From: 1-14-0-10-37-14 sp037130845
Lineage (GTDB): Bacteria > Patescibacteriota > Patescibacteriia > Patescibacteriales > Patescibacteriaceae
Direction of reading: 5' to 3'
NCBI GenBank assembly: GCA_037130845.1
Contig: JBAXSE010000002.1
Span: forward strand, 1 to 64,000
Length of the DNA: 64,000 nucleotides
Shown here: positions 56,097-64,000 of the stretch, in pieces
Layout of the letters: each line of letters begins with the position of its first letter
How positions within the stretch are numbered: position 1 is the first letter of the stretch
Notes under the pieces: model-generated
What the model was told of the DNA's origin: nothing
Database searches by the model: none
What the model saw: only the letters and a program-made list of their open reading frames with translations
Made by a program: the position numbers and the translations under genes

Positions 56097-57995
56097 TTAA
56101 TGCATTCGTCCGCCCCATTCCACAACAGTAAAGCCGCTGCGTACCGGCGTCGTCAACACTGGCGGACGCACCATGGCCGGCGCGTCCAAACCGCTATAAT
56201 CCATAAAGATCCTGATAACCGTATCGGGCTTGGGTACAACGCTTAATGGCGCCATCTGATCAAACTGCGCCTGCGGCAAAAAGCTGACAAAGTAATAAGG
56301 ATACCCCTTCATCTTCGGCTCCCAAAACTCAATAAAATCAGCGGTCTCTTGGCTGTTTAGCCCAAGCTTTGCCAAGGCCTTGATTAAAAATGAATGGACG
56401 CCGGCCTGCTTGACCACAAATCCGACATTGGGTTGTGTATAATTATAAGCATAGCCCTCCCAGAATAAATATGGGTAATGCTGTCCTTCGGCGGTTGTTA
56501 ACCGGCCATTGGGATCAGCCTGGACTTGCCAGCCGTCGCCATAAGACGGTTCAGTGTATTTGAACCCGCCGGTCGGAGATACTTGCACCGATACTTGGCT
56601 GGATTTTTGCGGATAGAGATAAATAACCGGTTTGCCGCATTCGGCCGCCGACTGATATTTTATATTAGTAAAAGCCAGGAAACGGCCCAAAGGATCTTGC
56701 CAAAACACTACAGCGTGATCACGATTAAATTGCGCTCGCGCTACTTTCTGCCCGTCGTCGCGCTGAGCCGCCCAGGAACCGGTATAAATTGCATCCATCA
56801 TTTTGGACTGGTCGGGGTTTTTTAGTTCATAGACTTTATCGCCATTGGCAAACAACCCTGCTTCTTGCAGGTCGCTGGCATTGACCTCCGGATAATTGTA
56901 GCACTGGCGGAAATTGCAGCCTTGCTGGGAATTTAAATAACTGTACTCCTGTTTATTATCACTGCCGTCAGCGAACTTAATTTGCAATACTTGCGGATTG
57001 GCGTCATTTTCCGGCGGCGTCGAAGAAGCAAAAGGCAAATTATATTTGTACTCACTAACCGTGCCATCGGCTTTTCTGGCTAACAAGCAACCATTGGCAT
57101 CATAAATAGCCTGACCAGGAACAAACTCAAACAGCTTGTTTGCCTTAAAGCTGGTAATCCACTCATTGCTATCGGTAATGCGCCGGAGACGCACGGTGGA
57201 CGCAGGAACACGGACTATAGCCGGGGTTTGCAAATTGGTAATATAAATGTCTTTTCTCAATTCGAGCATCTTGAGCCATTTCATCGCCGCCACATCACTC
57301 GGATTATTGTACAGGCTAATAGTTGAGTATGGCACAAGCGCCACCAGTTTATTGTCTTGCTTGATTACATACAGGCTTTCGGCGGTATAACACATGCCTT
57401 CGCAAGGATAATCCAAACGATACAGATTGCTGCCCAGATATTCACCGGCGCTGACTTTGCCCAGATAAAAGACGGCCATTTGCGTATAAAAATCGGCTAA
57501 TGACAATTGCGAACCCTGATTAATCAAGATCACATTTTCGCCGTCTTTATCCATAACAAAAGGGTATTTGGACTTAAACTGATCTACCGAGCCAAACAAG
57601 GCTTCAACCGTATCATTGCTTGGCCAATCCGCCCAGGCTATCTTGATTTCAGACATCTTAACAGTAGAGGTAACTGCCGTCAGCGGATCATAACCCAGGT
57701 CCAATTCCATTTTATCGCCATGGCCATCGCCATCCGTATCGGCTTTAGCCGGATCAGTGTGATAAAGCTCAGTTTCATCAATATCGCTTAAGCCGTCGCT
57801 ATCTTGATCGCCTGTCAAAGCTACAGTCGATGAAGCTTTGTTCTGATGCACTTGGCTGACAACAGTCGTTATCTCCTTGGCTTTTTTCGATGTATTCAGC
57901 CAATAAGCATAGGCGCTGGCACAGCCTACGAACAGCACCAAAAACAAACTCACATACAATGGCTTTCTAAACATAGATTCAAATTTATATTCCAT
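56097..57995 (-). CDS. Secreted or anchored protein with thrombospondin type 3 loops
   Basis: 632 residues. One N-terminal helix (about 12-32) is followed by two DxDxDG loops (DQDSDGLSDIDETELYHTD, DTDGDGHGDKMELDLG; about 61-98) predicted to bind calcium. Then a long unassigned region with several cysteines (CEGMCYTAES, CNFRQCYNYP). The C-terminal part (CGKPVIYLYPQKSSQVSVQV, DGWQVQADPNGRL, YPYLFWEGYAY) is a conserved secreted-protein domain common in Patescibacteria, function unknown. It precedes the DnaJ gene in one operon. Confidence 0.7.
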   Translation of the reverse strand: MEYKFESMFRKPLYVSLFLVLFVGCASAYAYWLNTSKKAKEITTVVSQVHQNKASSTVALTGDQDSDGLSDIDETELYHTDPAKADTDGDGHGDKMELDLGYDPLTAVTSTVKMSEIKIAWADWPSNDTVEALFGSVDQFKSKYPFVMDKDGENVILINQGSQLSLADFYTQMAVFYLGKVSAGEYLGSNLYRLDYPCEGMCYTAESLYVIKQDNKLVALVPYSTISLYNNPSDVAAMKWLKMLELRKDIYITNLQTPAIVRVPASTVRLRRITDSNEWITSFKANKLFEFVPGQAIYDANGCLLARKADGTVSEYKYNLPFASSTPPENDANPQVLQIKFADGSDNKQEYSYLNSQQGCNFRQCYNYPEVNASDLQEAGLFANGDKVYELKNPDQSKMMDAIYTGSWAAQRDDGQKVARAQFNRDHAVVFWQDPLGRFLAFTNIKYQSAAECGKPVIYLYPQKSSQVSVQVSPTGGFKYTEPSYGDGWQVQADPNGRLTTAEGQHYPYLFWEGYAYNYTQPNVGFVVKQAGVHSFLIKALAKLGLNSQETADFIEFWEPKMKGYPYYFVSFLPQAQFDQMAPLSVVPKPDTVIRIFMDYSGLDAPAMVRPPVLTTPVRSGFTVVEWGGRMH

Positions 57996-58005
57996 ACTTA
58001 TTCTA

Positions 58006-58104
58006 ATGGCTGTCTACTTGGCCCGCATTAAACCTATTTGGCCAGAGCTATCCGACAAAGAAGCCAAACGCCTGCTCGGCAGCCGCATCTTTATTTTAAC
58101 GTGA
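58006..58104 (+). CDS. Possible 32-residue small protein
   Basis: ATG 58006 to TGA 58104. The product (start MAVYLARIKPIWPELSDKE) is basic, and codon use (GCC, CTG, CGC, AAA) matches neighbouring genes. A strong bidirectional terminator follows at 58168. No Shine-Dalgarno or promoter is seen, and its first codons face the start of the divergent gene at 57995. Doubtful but worth recording. Confidence 0.35.
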   Translation: MAVYLARIKPIWPELSDKEAKRLLGSRIFILT

Positions 58105-58167
58105 AACAACAATCATTGCCAGAGATCCAACGTAACAATTGTATTATGACACTTTTTTATAATAACA

Positions 58168-58201
58168 AAAAGAGCTGAAAAAATCTTCGGCTCTTTTTTT
58201 T
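58168..58201. terminator. Bidirectional terminator
   Basis: AAAAGAGCTGAA / TTCGGCTCTTTT is a 12-bp stem (one G-U) with runs of T on the right and A on the left. It serves the leftward gene ending at 58213 and possibly the small ORF at 58006. Confidence 0.8.
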
Positions 58202-58212
58202 GCAATAACAAA

Positions 58213-58551
58213 TTAATCTATTTGCACTTCCGGCACACAGCTCTTAAAAATTGTATTAGCATAAGCGCAAGTCATACCCATCAAACGTCCCTTAATTACA
58301 ACTTGCTGGCCTAGCTGCAGCTTCAGCTTGCCTTGGCCCAACAGATAAAAAGCTTGATAGCTGCCAACCTTATGCCACAGCTTTAGGCCATAGTCATCCC
58401 CGCCCACAAAGCTGGCAATCACCTGCCCGCGCCAAACAATCGGATAAGCCTGGCGGAAAGTCCGTTCGCAAGAACAATCTACCGGCTTAGCCCATGCAAC
58501 GGTTGCGACCAGCCATAATCCTAAACAGCATACTAATAATAATCGTTTCAT
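58213..58551 (-). CDS. Small secreted protein, OB-fold-like
   Basis: 112 residues. A signal peptide (1-21, ending AWA) and four later cysteines (CSC, CAYA, KSCVP). A short beta pattern (WRGQVIASFVGGDDYGLKLW, QLGQQVVIKGRLMG) resembles OB-fold secreted domains. No family assigned. Single gene with terminator on the left. Periplasmic or surface location. Confidence 0.65.
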   Translation of the reverse strand: MKRLLLVCCLGLWLVATVAWAKPVDCSCERTFRQAYPIVWRGQVIASFVGGDDYGLKLWHKVGSYQAFYLLGQGKLKLQLGQQVVIKGRLMGMTCAYANTIFKSCVPEVQID

Positions 58552-58643
58552 ATAAGTGAACAGCTGACCTGTAATTTCAACGTCAGCCTTAATAATCTAA
58601 TTTTAGAAGCTTCCAAGCTTATCGTCAATCAAGCCGATTAACC

Positions 58644-58672
58644 TTGCAAAAAGGCCTTAAACTTGCTTTAAT
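58644..58672 (+). promoter_or_regulatory. Promoter of the GH18-CE4-GT2 gene, probably leaderless
   Basis: TTGCAA (58644-58649), 17 nt, extended -10 TGCTTTAAT (hexamer 58667-58672). The predicted start at about 58679 is 2 nt before ATG 58681, which argues against the TTG start at 58672. Confidence 0.65.
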
Positions 58673-58680
58673 TGAGGCAT

Positions 58681-61600
58681 ATGAACAATTCAATTAAGCC
58701 TGTATTTTTTGACCCGACAACCAAACGTTGGCCCAAAATAAAATTCGGCCTCTGGTTTAGCGCAAGCCTGGTTTCGGCTGTTTTCTTGCTATTGATTTTT
58801 AGCATCATTACTAGCCCGGTCTTAAGTTATCTAGCATTGCCGACAGCCAAGTTCCTGCCATCGCACCAAGATCTGGCCGGCCGACAAAACCCTTCTCAGT
58901 CAACGCGCCGGCTGGCTGCGCTCAAGGCCAGGCTCGAAGCAGAAGCGACGCGCTCACAAAAACAAACTAAGCAAAAAGCCTCAGCCGATTTACAAACGGT
59001 GGGGTTTTACGTTAACTGGGACGACGCCAGCCTTACTTCCCTTAAAAAACATCTAGCCAGCCTAGACACGGTTATCGGCGAGTTCATGCATCTATCGCCG
59101 ACTCAAGCCGATTTAACTCTAGACAATCCAGACAAAGAAAAAGCGGTAATCAGCTATATCCGCCAGACCAAACCCGACACCAAGATTATCGGATTGATCA
59201 ATAACTTCGGCCAACAAACCTGGGACAGCCAGACTCTCTCCAATTTGTTATCAGACAAACAAAAAAGCAGCCGTTTAATTACAGCCATGCTGCAGCATGC
59301 TCGCGACTATGGGTTGGACGGCTTCAATCTTGACTTCGAAAGCTTGCCCGCGGCCGATAGCGCCAAACTGACAGAGTTTACTCAGCGGCTATACGCCGAA
59401 TGCCGCAAGCAACATTTAATCCTGAGCCTCAGCGTACCGGCTGATAATGCCGACTACGATTATACCGCCTTGGCGGACACAAGCGACTATCTGATACTAA
59501 TGGCTTATGATCAGCATTGGGCCACCGGACAACCGGGACCGATAGCTGGTGTGGACTGGTTCGGCCAAATCGTTGAAAAACGTCTAGCAGAGATTCCTAA
59601 CAATAAACTGATAGTAGCTATCGGCAGCTACGCCTATGACTGGCCCTCAGGCCAAGAGGCTCAAGCTCAGGCCTATGAAGAATCGATAGTCACCGCCCAA
59701 GAATCGCAAGGAGATATCAAGCTGGATCCCGCTTCGCTTAATCCATACTACAGCTATTATGACGAACAAAATCGCCTGCATGACGTCTGGTTCCTTGATG
59801 CCGCCAGCGCCTTTGACCAGCTTGCCTTATTGCACGATGCCAAGCCTCTTGGCGCGGCGCTCTGGCGGCTAGGCAGTGAAGACCCTGGCGTTTGGCCGAT
59901 ATTGGACGCGCCGGTGCTTGATCAACAGTTAACTAAAGCTCTGGCGCCCCTCAATCTGGAAAATGAATTATTTTACGAAGGCAAAGGCGAACTATTACGC
60001 GTTAGCAAAAATCCCCAAGCCGGACTGCGCCAATTAACTTTTGACAATTCAAAGGGCATGATTGTCGCCGAACACTATCTGACATTGCCGTTGCCTTACG
60101 TCATCGAACGCTACGGCTATCAGCCGAAAAAGATAGCCCTCACTTTCGACGATGGCCCCGATAATCAATACACGCCTAAGATCCTGGATATACTCAAGCA
60201 ATATAAGGCACCGGCTACTTTCTTTTTTATTGGCAGCAATGCCGAAAAATATCCAAGTTTAATCACTCGCGAATGGCAAGAAGGCCATGATATCGGCAGC
60301 CACACTTACACCCACCCCAACATTGCCGAAATTTCACCGCTGCAATTACGTTTGGAAGTGGCTGCCACCAACCGCCTGCTCGAAAGCATTATTAATCGCC
60401 AAACAATTCTCTTCCGATCGCCTTATGCCGAAGACTCGGAGCCGAACAACACGCAAGAACTAGCTCCAATTCTGGAACTAAACCAGCTGGGTTATATCAA
60501 CGTCGGGATGGGCATCGATCCCAGCGACTGGCGTCAGCCGCCAGCGGCGCAAATAGCCTCTTCGACCATCAGCCAAGCCGAACAAGGCCGCGGCAATGTC
60601 ATTCTGTTGCACGATGCGGGCGGCAGCCGCGAGCAAACCATCGCCGCCCTGCCATTAATTATCGACGGCTTGCGCGCCAAAGGCTACCAGCTGGTCACTG
60701 TCTCGGAATTGCTAGGTCGAACCCGCGATCAAACCATGCCTCTGGCGCAAGATAGCAAGGCTATGCACTGGACTGCCAAATTCGGCCTTTGGCTAATAGG
60801 CGCAGCCGGACATTTGCTTGGCTGGCTTTTTGCAGCCGGCATTATCCTGGGCATCAGCCGCTTGCTCTTTATTATCGCTCTGGCCATCTGGCAAAAAAAA
60901 CAGCAACAACCGGCAAACCTAGCTAACGCCGCTGCTATTTCGACTGCCGTCATAGTGCCGGCCTATAACGAAGAAAAGGTTATCAACCAAACAATTGCTT
61001 CACTATTAGAAGCGGGACATCCTGATAATTTTGAAATTATTGTAATCGACGACGGTTCTACGGACAATACCCTCGATACAGTCAGCGCCGCATTCGGGCA
61101 ACATCCAAAAGTCAAAATTTTTACTCAACCCAACAGCGGCAAACCCAAAGCCCTAAACTTCGGCATCAACCAAACGCAAGCCGAAGTAATCATCACGCTC
61201 GACGCCGACACGGTCTTTACGCCGCAAACAATCAGCCAGTTGGTCTGCCATTTCACCGACCAAACCATCGCCGCCGTAGCCGGAAATGCCAAAGTAGGCA
61301 ACCGCCTCAATCTAATGACGAGCTGGCAGGCTCTGGAATACATCACCAGCCAAAATCTGGACCGGCGCGCCTTAACCATCCTCAACAACATCACGGTCGT
61401 ACCGGGAGCGGTCGGAGCCTGGCGTCGCAGCGTCGTACTGCAAGCAGGCGGCTTTGCCGACAATACCCTAGCCGAAGACGCCGACCTGACTGTCAGCATC
61501 TTGCGCCTTGGCTACCGCATCATCTATGACGACCAGGCCATTGCCCTGACCGAAGCGCCAGCCAGTGTGCGCGATTTTACCAAACAACGCTACCGCTGGA

Positions 61601-62049
61601 TGTTCGGCATGATGCAAATGGCTTGGAAACACAAAAATCTGATTGGCCAGCCTCGGGCTGGTTGGCTGGGCAACTTTACTCTGCCCAATATCTTCGTCTA
61701 TCAAGTTTTCTTTCCTTTAATCTCCCCTCTCATGGATCTATCAGTTGTAGTTAATCTAATAGCCTATTTAATATCACGCCAACAGCATCCGTTGGAAACC
61801 AATGGTACGGCCTGGCATCAAGTGCTTTTCTATTATGCCCTGTTTATCCTGGTCGACTTCTTAGCTGCGCTAATCGCCTTCTTATTAGAAAAGAATGAGG
61901 ACAAACGGCTCTTGGCCTGGCTCTTGCCCCAACGCTTTTTTTATCGCCAGCTGATGTATTGGGTAGCTATCAAATCACTAGCCAGCATGCTCAAGGGGCA
62001 CGAAGTCGGCTGGAACAAATTGGAACGGCAAGGAACAGTCAAAAACTAA
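58681..62049 (+). CDS. Trifunctional fusion: GH18 + polysaccharide deacetylase + GT2
   Basis: 1122 residues. A membrane helix lies at about 26-50. Residues about 100-425 are a GH18 (chitinase-like) barrel with the DGFNLDFE motif (213-220; catalytic Glu220). Residues about 475-690 are a CE4/NodB deacetylase: TFDDGPD (487-493), SHTYTHPN (about 540-547). After a second set of membrane helices, residues about 755-1000 are a processive GT2: TAVIVPAYNEEKV, IDDGSTD, LDADTVF, EDAD and QRYRW. C-terminal helices follow (about 1020-1095). Together they suggest synthesis, deacetylation and trimming of an N-acetylhexosamine polymer (PNAG- or chitin-like) at the envelope. The polymer identity is inferred. 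Confidence 0.92.
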   Translation: MNNSIKPVFFDPTTKRWPKIKFGLWFSASLVSAVFLLLIFSIITSPVLSYLALPTAKFLPSHQDLAGRQNPSQSTRRLAALKARLEAEATRSQKQTKQKASADLQTVGFYVNWDDASLTSLKKHLASLDTVIGEFMHLSPTQADLTLDNPDKEKAVISYIRQTKPDTKIIGLINNFGQQTWDSQTLSNLLSDKQKSSRLITAMLQHARDYGLDGFNLDFESLPAADSAKLTEFTQRLYAECRKQHLILSLSVPADNADYDYTALADTSDYLILMAYDQHWATGQPGPIAGVDWFGQIVEKRLAEIPNNKLIVAIGSYAYDWPSGQEAQAQAYEESIVTAQESQGDIKLDPASLNPYYSYYDEQNRLHDVWFLDAASAFDQLALLHDAKPLGAALWRLGSEDPGVWPILDAPVLDQQLTKALAPLNLENELFYEGKGELLRVSKNPQAGLRQLTFDNSKGMIVAEHYLTLPLPYVIERYGYQPKKIALTFDDGPDNQYTPKILDILKQYKAPATFFFIGSNAEKYPSLITREWQEGHDIGSHTYTHPNIAEISPLQLRLEVAATNRLLESIINRQTILFRSPYAEDSEPNNTQELAPILELNQLGYINVGMGIDPSDWRQPPAAQIASSTISQAEQGRGNVILLHDAGGSREQTIAALPLIIDGLRAKGYQLVTVSELLGRTRDQTMPLAQDSKAMHWTAKFGLWLIGAAGHLLGWLFAAGIILGISRLLFIIALAIWQKKQQQPANLANAAAISTAVIVPAYNEEKVINQTIASLLEAGHPDNFEIIVIDDGSTDNTLDTVSAAFGQHPKVKIFTQPNSGKPKALNFGINQTQAEVIITLDADTVFTPQTISQLVCHFTDQTIAAVAGNAKVGNRLNLMTSWQALEYITSQNLDRRALTILNNITVVPGAVGAWRRSVVLQAGGFADNTLAEDADLTVSILRLGYRIIYDDQAIALTEAPASVRDFTKQRYRWMFGMMQMAWKHKNLIGQPRAGWLGNFTLPNIFVYQVFFPLISPLMDLSVVVNLIAYLISRQQHPLETNGTAWHQVLFYYALFILVDFLAALIAFLLEKNEDKRLLAWLLPQRFFYRQLMYWVAIKSLASMLKGHEVGWNKLERQGTVKN

Positions 62050-62080
62050 ATAATCGAATATTAGCGCCAGACAACCCTAT

Positions 62081-62116
62081 CTTAAAAAATAAGCTCAACC
62101 AAGCTTATTTTTTAAG
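62081..62116 (+). terminator. Terminator after the fusion gene
   Basis: A perfect 15-bp stem, CTTAAAAAATAAGCT / AGCTTATTTTTTAAG, with a CAACCA-type loop; the U-run lies within the 3' arm. Confidence 0.7.
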
Positions 62117-62235
62117 ATACATTTATTGCACATAAATAAATATCCGCTGGAAAATGAATAAATATTTAAATTTAAATTTCATCCATTAATCTTGAGCTAT
62201 TTGCGAATATCACGCGCAAGAAAAATTGATATTTT

Positions 62236-62264
62236 TTGACGCAAAAGCCGGCAGGCGCTATAAT
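62236..62264 (+). promoter_or_regulatory. Promoter of the PAP2 gene, probably leaderless
   Basis: TTGACG (62236-62241), 17 nt, TATAAT (62259-62264). The predicted start at about 62271 is 3 nt before ATG 62274, which supports that start over an upstream in-frame one at 62226. Confidence 0.8.
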
Positions 62265-62273
62265 ATATGCACT

Positions 62274-63854
62274 ATGAATACCATACTATTTACGCTTTTA
62301 GCGCTGCTTACTGTTTTTCTGATTTCCTTGCTTTGGCTGGGCTTAGTGCCGCGGCAGCTAAAGAAAACCGGGCGAGTGGCTAAATCAATAGCCCTGTCCA
62401 TCTTATTGGGCCTGGGCAGCAATGAATACATCCAGCACTATCAAAAAAAACATGACAAGCTGGTCCGTTGGTTAGGTCGGCGCTTGACTAAAAAAAACTT
62501 TAACGGCCTAACCCTCACCATCCTTTGCTTGATTTTCTTCTGGGCGCTATTGCAGCTAGCCGGCGTAACAGAAGCCTTTGCCACCAACGATACTATCGTT
62601 CTAATCGACGAACGCTTCGACAAATTAATGCTCTTTTTTCGCCAAGCTGGCGCTGTGCGTTTTTTTCTTTTTACCACCGCCCTTGGCTCTTTGCCTGTAG
62701 TCTTGGTTATACTGTCTGGCTTTTCTTATTACATCTGGCTCAATCGCCAACGTCTTTTTATCGCCCCTTTATGGCTGACCTATTTAGGCGCCGGACTCGC
62801 CAACATCCTGGGCAAACTGGCTCTGCACCGGGCGCGTCCGCCTTTTCCGGTTTATGCCGAAAACAATTACTCCTTTCCCAGCGGCCACGCCACTACTGCC
62901 GTCGCCGTCTACGGGTTTTTGATTTATTTCATCTGGCGGCATGCCCAAAACAAATATTACAAGTTTTTCAGCTTAGTCGGAGGCTGTTTGATTATTTTTC
63001 TAATCGGCTTTTCCCGCCTTTACTTAGGCGTACACTACCTGAGCGACGTTTGGGCCGGGGCTCTCCTGGGATTGCTTTGGCTGATCGCCGGCATCAGTTG
63101 GGCTGAATGGCGGAAAAGCCGAGCCAAAAAAATAACAACCGCCAATAGACATCTTAAAAGGCAAAAAAAATCGATCGTGACTATCTGCGTTATCTCGGTC
63201 CTCTGCATTGCCGCGCTTTTCCGTCCAGTGCTATTGCTTCCAAACCAAAACAAGCCGGCCGGGCAGCTAAAGGATTTATTCGGGCTAGCCACAGACTTCG
63301 GCCTGGAACGCTTCACTCAAACGCTATCAGCCAAAGACCAAGAGCCGCTAAGCTTAATTATTGCGGCTTACCCCGACAAGTTTGTATCGGACTTTCAAGC
63401 GACCGGCTGGCAGTTAGCCGACAAAATAAGTTGGCCTTCCTCCGGCAAAATGATTGCGGCGGCGATTTATAACAGCTCTTATCCGCAAGCGCCCATGACC
63501 CCTTCCTTTTGGCAAGGCAACCCCCAGGATTATGGATTTGAAAAAAGCACCATCAAAGAATCAGCCCGCCAGCGTTATCATGCCCGCTTTTGGCAGACAA
63601 ACCTAGTCACACCGGATGGCAAAACCATCTATGTCGGCACCGCCAGCTATGACACCGGGCTTAAATGGGGCGTCACCCATCGCATTTCTCCTGATATCGA
63701 TAATGAACGCGAACGCCTATTTAACAACCTAAACCAAGCCGGCCTGGTTGTCAGCTTTCACAAAATGCCTCTAGTAGCCCCTATTTTAGGCAAAAACTTC
63801 TCCGGCGACCAATTTTTTACCGACGGACAAGCCTATTTGATTGAATTAAAATAA
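62274..63854 (+). CDS. PAP2-family phosphatase with LssY C-terminal domain
   Basis: 526 residues from ATG 62274. Six or so membrane helices. The PAP2 catalytic triad is present: KLALHRARPP (K-x6-RP), the PSGH motif in YSFPSGHATT and SRLYLGVHYLSD (S-R-x5-H-x3-D). It would dephosphorylate lipid phosphates such as undecaprenyl-PP or phosphatidate. The C-terminal ~190 residues (FGLATDFGLERFTQTLSA; DGKTIYVGTASYDTGLKWG) are an LssY-C domain, normally fused to PAP2/DedA proteins. It follows the GT2 fusion, so a role in recycling the carrier lipid for that polymer is plausible. Confidence 0.9.
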   Translation: MNTILFTLLALLTVFLISLLWLGLVPRQLKKTGRVAKSIALSILLGLGSNEYIQHYQKKHDKLVRWLGRRLTKKNFNGLTLTILCLIFFWALLQLAGVTEAFATNDTIVLIDERFDKLMLFFRQAGAVRFFLFTTALGSLPVVLVILSGFSYYIWLNRQRLFIAPLWLTYLGAGLANILGKLALHRARPPFPVYAENNYSFPSGHATTAVAVYGFLIYFIWRHAQNKYYKFFSLVGGCLIIFLIGFSRLYLGVHYLSDVWAGALLGLLWLIAGISWAEWRKSRAKKITTANRHLKRQKKSIVTICVISVLCIAALFRPVLLLPNQNKPAGQLKDLFGLATDFGLERFTQTLSAKDQEPLSLIIAAYPDKFVSDFQATGWQLADKISWPSSGKMIAAAIYNSSYPQAPMTPSFWQGNPQDYGFEKSTIKESARQRYHARFWQTNLVTPDGKTIYVGTASYDTGLKWGVTHRISPDIDNERERLFNNLNQAGLVVSFHKMPLVAPILGKNFSGDQFFTDGQAYLIELK

Positions 63855-63869
63855 TCTCTCCCTCTACTC

Positions 63870-63898
63870 TTGACAAATCTGCCAGATAATGCTAATTA
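63870..63898 (+). promoter_or_regulatory. Promoter of the gene at the right edge
   Basis: TTGACA (63870-63875), 17 nt, extended -10 TGCTAATTA (hexamer 63893-63898). Confidence 0.65.
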
Positions 63899-63936
63899 TC
63901 TAACTCAGTTCATTTTACAATAATCAGGAGTAAAGG

Positions 63937-64000
63937 ATGTTTAAATTCGGCGAAATCGAAGGAGTTATTGTTTCGGGCATAGTTGCACGCCACGATCAAC
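63937..64000 (+). CDS. Partial gene, possibly RmlC-like sugar epimerase
   Basis: Only 21 codons are inside the window: MFKFGEIEGVIVSGIVARHD. The GEIEGVIV...xHxD pattern resembles the start of dTDP-4-dehydrorhamnose 3,5-epimerase (RmlC) proteins. It has a strong Shine-Dalgarno (CAGGAGTAAAGG before ATG) and its own promoter. Too short to be certain. Confidence 0.5.
   Translation, partial: MFKFGEIEGVIVSGIVARHDQ

Noticed and set aside
1..64000. tRNA or rRNA genes
   Set aside because: No stretch with the TPsiC-loop consensus inside a cloverleaf was found; apparent GTTCGA matches fall within coding genes.

Overview
The window reads as one chromosomal segment of a small-genome bacterium of the Candidate Phyla Radiation (Patescibacteria, most like the Parcubacteria/Falkowbacteria side). 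This is inference from gene content. It carries a T4SS-pilin-like small protein, a lean type IV pilus operon with ComEC, secreted proteins with thrombospondin type 3 repeats and a repeated 'GEAWYV'-type module, single-copy housekeeping genes (valS, hisS, thrS, prfB, gap, rarA, parB) in short operons, many short intergenic terminators, and few Shine-Dalgarno sites. Reading uses the standard bacterial code. No rRNA, tRNA, IS element or CRISPR array was found.

Layout. 1-8.5 kb: parB, small envelope proteins, a VanZ-QueH fusion, rarA, a CE4 deacetylase, an NAGPA-type secreted protein and a Tim44-like membrane protein. 8.6-12.65 kb: a markedly AT-rich restriction-modification island read from one promoter (Dam-type methylase, small membrane protein, DGQHR-domain protein, PD-(D/E)XK nuclease, second methylase). 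12.7-17 kb: Nudix hydrolase, nagB, valS. 17.1-24.4 kb: a carbohydrate cluster with two GH130 paralogues, a GT4/six-hairpin fusion and a second six-hairpin glycosidase, possibly making and mobilising a beta-mannoside polymer. 24.4-36 kb: bcp, GT4 plus PIG-L deacetylase, hisS, comEC, prfB, gap, rluD-like, glycosyltransferase and flippase. 36-39.7 kb: T4SS-type pilin, ROK kinase, and thrS behind a T-box leader. 39.7-52 kb: a secreted repeat protein, then the type IV pilus operon (pilins, PilM-SH3, minor pilins, PilC, PilB, response regulator) with a PAS/DHp protein and a STAS-like protein upstream. 52-58.5 kb: a thiol redox pair, a TldD-like protease, a DnaJ protein with WG-like repeats and secreted proteins. 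58.6-64 kb: a GH18-CE4-GT2 fusion, a PAP2-LssY protein and the start of a RmlC-like gene.

Common themes are cell-surface polysaccharide assembly and remodelling, and pilus/competence functions. The most unusual points are: a thrS T-box whose Stem I appears ultrashort, with the Thr codon ACC in a terminal loop and a transcription terminator as output; a dispersed family of 9-bp iterated repeats (consensus ACTTTANAA), at three loci ending just before a start codon and at a fourth arranged as two opposed arrays inside the pilus operon; a VanZ-QueH fusion; the DGQHR-containing R-M island; and a PAS-DHp protein without an ATPase domain beside the pilus operon. Several -10 boxes lie so close to an ATG that leaderless transcripts are likely.
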